Source of the DNA: Hydnum rufescens UP504
Taxonomy: Eukaryota > Basidiomycota > Agaricomycetes > Cantharellales > Hydnaceae
NCBI GenBank assembly: GCA_014904985.1
Contig: MU129133.1
Span: 29,483-93,482, forward strand
Reading direction: 5' to 3'
Length of the DNA: 64,000 bases
Part shown: positions 58,007 through 64,000 of the stretch, one piece after another
Layout of the letters: each line of letters starts with the position of its first letter
How positions within the stretch are numbered: the stretch's first letter is position 1
Program-made: the position numbers and the translations under genes
Notes under the pieces: model-generated
The model's database searches: none
The model's input: the letters and a program-made list of their open reading frames with translations, nothing else
Told to the model about the DNA's origin: nothing

Positions 58007-59390
58007 TTGGTCAGCCAGTTATGACACCTACCTTAGGTGGAAAAACGAGGCATTTTTAATACCTAACTAGGTCCCAAGCAATATGGAACATAATTGGGTC
58101 CAACTCAGGGTCTTTAATACCCCTGGCTTACAGACTTTGGGCCCAAGTTGGGCCCATTTGTGGCTACCTTGGGCCCAACTTCACCTCATGCTGTAGTATG
58201 CCAAATATAGTAATTATGTTGGTGGTTGGGGACAGTTGGGGGTTAGGGTTGGGGTTGGAGTTGGGGTTGGAGTTGGTGGTTAGGGTTGGATTGTCTGGAG
58301 TGTGGTTGGGAATGTCTACCCCCATGTCCAGTGAGGTTAGGGTTAGGGTTTGATCAATTACATAATAATGTGCTTATGTAGTACACCATAAGTAGTTGCT
58401 TAAATAATCAATTTTTATATTTGGAAATATTACATAATCAACTTCCATACTTGGACATATTACATAATCAATTTCTATATTTGGATTATTACCTAATCAA
58501 CCTCCATATTTGGAAATGTTACATAAGCTTCCATATTTGGAATAATTACCTAAGCTATTACATACAGTTATATTACCTAATCTAATTATATAAGCAAAAA
58601 AGCAGACAAAGGGGGGGGGGCCCCAGGAGGGATTTGTTGAAAGCCTTGAGCCTTATATGTTCCTCAGAATGTCTGTGTGCAAGGCTGATCCCCAGTTGTG
58701 GGATGTTTGAGTGTCACTTAATACATCACTTGTATTAAGTGACACTCAAACATCCCACAACTGGGGATCAGCCTTGCACACAGACATTCTGAGGAACATA
58801 TAAGGCTCAAGGCTTTCAACAAATCCCTCCTGGGGCCCCCCCCCTTTGTCTGCTTTTTTGCTTATGTAATTAGATTAGGTAATATAACTGTATATAATAG
58901 CTTAGGTAATTATTCCAAATATGGAAGCTTATGTAACATTTCCAAATATGGAGGTTGATTAGGTAATAATCCAAATATAGAAATTGATTATGTAATATGT
59001 CCAAATATGGAGGTTGATTAGGTAATAATCCAAATATAGAAATTGATTATGTAATATGTCCAAATATGGAGGTTGATTATGTAATATTTCCAAATATGGA
59101 AATTGGTTATGTAATATGTCCAAATATGGAAATTGGTTATGGATGCTTACATAATATTGATTATATAATACATTATGTTGCTATTTATGGTTAGGACCAG
59201 TTGGGCCCAGTTTGGGCCCAGTTGGGCCCAGTTGGGCCTAGTTGGGCCCAAATTTGGGCCCACATCTTGCTCAGGGGTAGGCTAATCAATTGTTTGGGCC
59301 AGAGTTGGGCCCAACTATATACAGACCTCCATAGGTATCAAATCTGCCCCAGATTGGTACCTAAGATAGGTATAAAAAGTGGCTGACCAG
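58007..59390. mobile_element. Third palindromic element, about 1.38 kb
   Basis: A long inverted repeat centred near 58727 (gtgtcacttaatacatcact). Ends: TTGGTCAGCCAGTTATGACA on the left and GTGGCTGACCA on the right, sharing TTGGTCAG with the outer palindrome at 42984. Arms hold AT-rich units (ttatgtaatatgtccaaata), and near the outer ends many ttgggccca repeats. The left arm alone carries a TTAGGG-like tract. It interrupts or abuts the ORF region on both sides. Confidence 0.75.
58220..58350 (+). repeat. Telomere-like G-rich tract
   Basis: Degenerate repeats of ggttgggg and ggttggagttgg, with ggttagggttagggttt at about 58333-58349. TTAGGG is the usual fungal telomere unit. It has no counterpart in the other arm of the surrounding palindrome. 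Confidence 0.6.
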
Positions 59391-59404
59391 CCTGGACACA
59401 AGAG

Positions 59405-62400
59405 GTGGCTCACCAGTTGATGAAGCGAGCCCATAATGGTGACAAGGAGGCTCTACTCAATATAAAGCATCAGTGGGCAGCTGCCCAGGGCAAAAAGGCA
59501 AAATCTCTCAGCCCTTTTGATGCATGCCTTGTTATAGAATGGAGGGATCCTCACAATGCACAAGCGAATGTGATTCGGAAGGAGAAGAAGCTTCAGGCAC
59601 GAGCAAGGCATTATGGTTGGGATGTTGATGAGACTCTTGGAGCTAGCACTAGCTCAGGCTTGGCGAGTGCACATCCAAGCACTCATCAGGCTGCCTCGTC
59701 CCATCATCCCCCTTCGAGATCTCCCCTTCGTGTCCTGATACCCCCTCCTAGCACACCTCCACCTCCACCTCATGCACCTCCACCACCTCATGTTCCTACA
59801 CCCCATCGCAAGTCTACACCCCCTCCTCGCATACCAACACCATGTCCCTGCGTGCCTACGCCCCCTTGCTGTCAGGGCCACACTGCGACGAGGGCACCAA
59901 ACAAATGTAAACACAAATAATTCTGGCTAAGTCTGGTGTAAGTCCGGCTAAGTCCGCAAGAATCCAGGCAAGAATGAGATAAGCAGGTTAGGGATGTCGG
60001 AGGAGCAGTCCAGCAGCCCGGAAGGGACTAGGCGGAAATGAGCACAGCAGTCCTTAAGCTTGTGGAGTCGACTGGATAATACTCAGAGCTGTAGTCCGGA
60101 GTAACAGCAGAAATCCTGAGATTATGTAATATGAATACGGAATACATGAAGGCTGACCTGTAGTCCGGAGTAACAGCGGAAATCCTGAGAGACCAAAGCT
60201 GGGGTCTCTGGACTTCGCTCTCGGACTACTTATACATGATGACTATACTATGGGGGAGTGATCGCTAAACTGTGGGTGGTTACAAGGGGGACGGGAACAG
60301 GAACAGGAACAGGAACTCGGCCAGGGGGCAAACCGGAAGCAATGGGAAATGAAAGGGAAATGAAACCAAGATAGGGTTGGATTGGAGTCAAACCGGAAGC
60401 AAAGTGGACTTGGGCGAAGGAACTAAGTGGAGAACTGGACTGGAGGTGGGTGGACAAGGACTGGAGTGATCCGGAGTGGACTGGAGTGGACTGGAGTGGA
60501 CCGGAGTAAGGGACAAACCCTGACACTCGCGTGCCAACATCCCCTCCTCGGGAACCGATGCCTCCTCGGAAATCAACACTCGCACCTTGTGAGTTGACCC
60601 CCCCACCTCGCAAGTTGACTCCCCCCCCTTGTGAGTTGATCTCCCTCCCACCTCGCGAATTGACTCCCCCACCTCGTGAGTTGATGCCCCCCCCTTGCGA
60701 ATTGACTCCCCTGCCTCATGAGTTGATGCCCCCCCCCTCACAAGTTGACCCCTCCCCCACCTCACGAATTGACTCCCCCGCCTCATGAGTTGATGCCCCT
60801 GCCTCGTGAGTTGACCCCCCCACCTCGTGACTTGACTTCTCCACCTCACAAGTTGATGCCCCCACCCTGTGAACTGAGTCCTCGCGTGCTGACCCCCCCT
60901 CAATGTCTGGACCGTGATGAGGAGCAGAGGGCTCATAAGAGGGTAGATAGTGAGTACTATCCTTTTGTCTCGAGTGTTCTGTGGTACCAGGACAAAGTGC
61001 TTATCATTCATGCTTGGGGTCTCCAGGCAACTCTAGGTCAGATGATCACCCTTGCTCTCACTCTTCTCACTCTTCTTGTTCCCATTCTCATCCTCGCTCC
61101 TGTTCTTGTCCTCGCTCCTGTTCTCATCCTCGCTCCCACTCTCATCCTCACACCTGTTCTCGTCCTCACACCTGTTCTCTGCAATATCGCACCCACTCCC
61201 CGTGAAATTGCACCCACTCCCCGCGATATCACACCCACTCCCCTCGATATCGCACCCACTCCCCACGATATTGCTCCCGCTCCCCACGATATTGCTCCTG
61301 CTCCCTGCGATATCGCTCTTGCTCTCAATCTCGATCTCATTCTCAGCCTCGTTCTGATCCCTGCTCTTGCCCACACTCCCCATCTCATCTCCATTTCCCT
61401 CGAAATCGGACTTGAACTCAATCCCCTCAGTCCCATATGCATGATCCTCACGATCACGGGTACAGGAACCATACAGGGGGTCCCCAATCCCTTCCACATC
61501 CTAGGTCTGTCAAGCACATTGTATTGGCCTGCACCACACCCCCAGCCAGCTTCAACTTCTGTGAGGCGTTATGGGCATTCGATGCCATTGTACAGAGAGG
61601 GAGAGGCACATTGGTGCCAGAACTTTCTGCCCATCATAGTGAGGGGCAGGGAAGTTCTCAAGGGCAGGGGAATTATCAGCAGCAAGGTGGTCCTTTTGGG
61701 GATCGGGGTCTTCAAGGTCGTGGTGGTCCTATGCCTGTGCATCCTGCTGGCCAGGGTCACGGATCTTGGGCCAGTGCAGTTAGTGGGTCTGCCGCTAATG
61801 TCTTGGTGCCTCAGCAACAGGTGGCAGCCCAGGCGACACCATATGACCCTGTTATAATTGGTCATTTGCTCAATGCACTTAGTGGACCCGCCCCTAATGT
61901 TCTGATGCCTCAGCCACAGGCAGCGGTGTTGGGGATGCTTTACTCCCCCATCCCAGTGGGCTGTTGGTTCATCATCTCTCTGGGCCCTGTTCCAGAAGGC
62001 TTCCAAACACCTGATGTATGGCTGGCTCTGTACCCACAGGTGATTGCAGCTTGCATGGAATGCAAGAAGGGCGAGGTTTCAATTCAGCTTCTGTTCAAAC
62101 GGAGCCACCCACGCAATGAGCTGAAGGTGACTTTGGAGGGATGGGCTGCAACTCATGCAGCTGAGGTCATGACTGTCATGATCAATGCTTCGCATGCGCC
62201 ATCTGAGCGTTACACTGGGTTGAGGGATTTAGAATATATTGATCAGGTATATGCTCATGCTCGCAGCCAGCAGGAACTGGACAATATTTTGGCAATAGCA
62301 CCTCCTTTGATTAAGGACAAAGCTTCTAGGTCTTGATATGGGGAGTACTTCCTCAACTATGACCAGTATCCGCCAATCGTTGGTCTGTTAATACCTAGGG

Positions 62401-62771
62401 ACCAGCGCTTACGTCGCCTCCAAGTCGTTGAATTCGACACTGCATGGTTGGTTGCCCGGCTCACCCAATTGCCCATCCAAACTGTTGATCTTCATCTTTG
62501 TCAAATGGAGATGATGATCCATGCCCATAGCAATCGCGTGATGAGTGTTGGGTTCATGACAATGATGTGGCCTACCTTGGGACCTGTTGATGCCATTATT
62601 CATTGGATCTGTCGGTTGGTAAATGAGGGTCACAGCACCACTTGGGCACCCAATCTACTTCCAGATGAATCCTTTGGATTTGCGAAGTCTCCTCCTGTTT
62701 GGCATATCAAATTGGATTTGAACCTCGAGCACCCCAAATACTCCAAACCCACTGAGTCCTCGGCCTTGTAA
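59405..62771 (+). pseudogene. Pro-rich/Ser-His-Arg-rich ORF of unknown function, split by a solo LTR
   Basis: The left part reads MKRAHNGDKEALLNIKHQWA, FDACLVIEWRDPHNAQANVI and ARARHYGWDVDETLG, then Pro-rich repeats. A solo LTR (59870-60525) sits in the Pro tract, with phase kept once one TSD is removed. Pro-Pro-Arg-Glu-Leu repeats follow with a one-base slip in a C-run near 60735. Then comes a Ser/His/Arg repeat region (about 61020-61410) and a globular-looking end: IVLACTTPPASFNFCEALWA, VWLALYPQVIAACMECKKGE, LRDLEYIDQVYAHARSQQEL and LLIPRDQRLRRLQVVEFDTA, to TAA 62769-62771. In-frame TGA at 61203, 61413 and 62334. The first falls in the repeat HSP-x, where sister units have CGA (Arg). It may be two genes; no family recognised. 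Confidence 0.4.
59870..60525. mobile_element. Solo LTR, 656 bp, a second LTR family
   Basis: TGTCAGGGCC start and CCCTGACA end. The 5-bp TSD is cttgc (59865-59869) versus ctcgc (60526-60530), a single CG/TG difference. Contains a repeated block (agtccggagtaacagcagaaa at 60092 and 60153) and a ggactggagt tandem near 60430-60500. The terminal octamer matches the 847-bp LTR family. Confidence 0.82.
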
Positions 62772-63241
62772 TTTTCATCCTTCTCCACGTTCTTTTCCTT
62801 TGTGTATTCATAATAAAGTAAAGTTAATACCATATATGGTGTAAAGTTTATTCCTATGCAGTTGCAATGCTATTTGGCATCTGCCAGTGTCAAGTTGTCG
62901 AACACTTACACCGCCCGCATAGTTGAAGAAGTACTCAGCCTTGTGTTGGAGTGCTTTTTAGGCTACGTGCTTGATCAGTTACTGTGCGTATTTGTGGGCC
63001 CAGTAAAGTGATTATCATCTCATTCTCTTGTCTCGTTCTCTCGTCTCACCATTCTCTTGTCTCCCACTCTCTCATCTCGCTCTCTCATCTCCATAACTGG
63101 CAGCTTTTGTTCGACTGGTGACTGTACATCTACCTTGTGTACTTGTATTCAGCCTGTAGGACTTCTCCCCTGAGTCACAATATCTTTGTGTAGCTGTGAT
63201 TCAGGTTTTTAAGCTCCCTCACAATTTATTACAGTTGCTGT
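62772..63241. other. Intergenic, with a CT-rich microsatellite
   Basis: No gene seen. 63016-63092 is a degenerate tctcattctcttgtctcgtt repeat. The stretch after 62771 has aataaagtaaag (62811), a possible polyadenylation signal for the preceding ORF. Confidence 0.4.
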
Positions 63242-64000
63242 TTGTACTTGCAGCTACTGCTTAATCATGATGAATGGCCAGCGGACTCGCTCGAACCCTA
63301 CGCTCATTACCCAGTCACCAGAACTGAAGTCTCCCCAAAGCTCTCCACCCTTCGCTCTCATCATTCTAATACCAGAAGTACCAAGGCCTTGGCTTCTAAA
63401 TCTCACACCAAAGCTCCACCCAAGATTGGCCCAAGTCTAGAGTCCCTCAAAAAACATGCTCTATTGATCCCCCCAAGACCTCTTCCGAGTCCAACAAAGA
63501 AGATGCGGACCTGCCTACTACATTGAAAGATCCCAAGTCTTGCGCCAGGATTGGAGCTGGCCCGCAGGTGCCTCAGGGGGAATCCAGTGTCTCTCAGGGT
63601 GCTGGGAGTGATACCCAATCTTGTGATGGAGCTGATGATGATGCAACTTGGCGACCATCGCGTCTTGTCGTCGAAATCGATTCGTGGTTGACTCATCCTT
63701 TGAATCTGAACTCACATGTATCTGTGGGGCAGCAAGGTACTCCTCATCAGTTGAGTATGTCTTTGTCCTCCAGCATCAGGCCGAGTCCCAGAGCACACAA
63801 GCACATGGCTTTTCACCTCCACCCTCATCCTCTCGTACATCACCTTCCCTCCTGTTTTGCTTCCTCAGTCGCCCCTCCGCCTCGTTCTCATCACCACATT
63901 TGACCACTCAGACTACTCTGACAATACTCGTAACATGGATCCCGATCATGTTGATGATAATGAGGGCATGCACCTTGGTGGGTGGTTCAGTGCTGAACAG
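63242..64000 (+). CDS. 5' part of a hypothetical Ser/Pro-rich gene, runs off the window
   Basis: Frames 63242-63526 (EPYAHYPVTRTEVSPKLSTL, then PSLESLKKHALLIPPRPLPS) and 63523-63903 (GESSVSQGAGSDTQSCDGAD) are Ser/Pro/His-rich. The last codons before the edge read DPDHVDDNEGMHLGGWFSAE in an open frame. This resembles the low-complexity leader of the GVPVW-type ORFs here, but that link is weak. Confidence 0.3.

Noticed and set aside
60388..61011. 207-codon minus-strand frame rich in Gly/Gln/Ser repeats
   Set aside because: Antisense of the Pro-rich repeat and part of a solo LTR; low complexity explains the lack of stops.
60745..61857. 370-codon frame with long Leu/Ile/Pro repeats
   Set aside because: From about 61020 on it is a shifted reading of the Ser/His/Arg repeat; the neighbouring frame connects to the globular-looking C-terminal part ending at 62771.
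1..64000. tRNA or rRNA genes
   Set aside because: No cloverleaf with A and B boxes and no rRNA-like conserved stretch noticed on either strand; a covariance-model scan would be needed to be sure.

Overview
The window looks like a gene-poor, transposon-dense stretch of an Agaricomycete (mushroom-forming basidiomycete) genome. The clearest host gene is an HSPA12-like Hsp70 relative split into about 16 exons by 50-65 bp GT-AG introns. It sits beside other genes of types familiar from Agaricomycetes. Most of the rest is mobile DNA: hAT, Helitron, Ty3/gypsy, solo LTRs, MITEs and giant palindromic (foldback) elements, often nested and often with intact target-site duplications (TSDs).

Layout. 0-5.5 kb: a truncated unknown gene with a TAG, a frameshifted fragment of an HSPA12-like gene, the full HSPA12-like gene (minus strand) and a small unknown minus-strand gene. 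5.87-9.27 kb: a complete hAT element with 8-bp TSD CTTCCAGG. 9.3-11.2 kb: one copy of a repeat, then a catalase gene remnant. 11.3-18.1 kb: a Helitron with Rep, PIF1-helicase and C-terminal USP-like peptidase regions. 18.28-19.19 kb: a short hAT derivative. 20.06-30.80 kb: a Ty3/gypsy retrotransposon with 1.38-kb LTRs, inserted in a membrane-protein ORF. 32-35 kb: inverted partial copies of the 9-kb and 18-kb regions. 35-43 kb: a 674-bp MITE family, solo LTRs and a long minus-strand ORF split by a solo LTR. 42.98-50.65 kb: a 3.3-kb palindrome carrying a second 4.3-kb palindrome nested in one arm (719 N inside). 51-64 kb: low-complexity and repeat-interrupted ORFs, two more solo LTRs, another MITE and a third palindrome.

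The most notable signal crosses classes. The Helitron reading frame (6.6 kb), the gypsy gag-pol frame (7.8 kb) and two other long ORFs stay open in one frame except for in-frame TGA codons. I counted 35 TGA and no TAA or TAG inside the frames I walked; each frame ends at TAA or TAG. Where the family residue is recognisable, TGA sits on a conserved arginine, as expected for CGA to TGA change at CpG. The four LTR substitutions and all three TSD mismatches are also CpG transitions. Either strong CpG-restricted mutation acts here, or UGA is tolerated or decoded in these elements.

All calls come from reading the sequence by eye. Family names rest on remembered motifs, and no database search was run.
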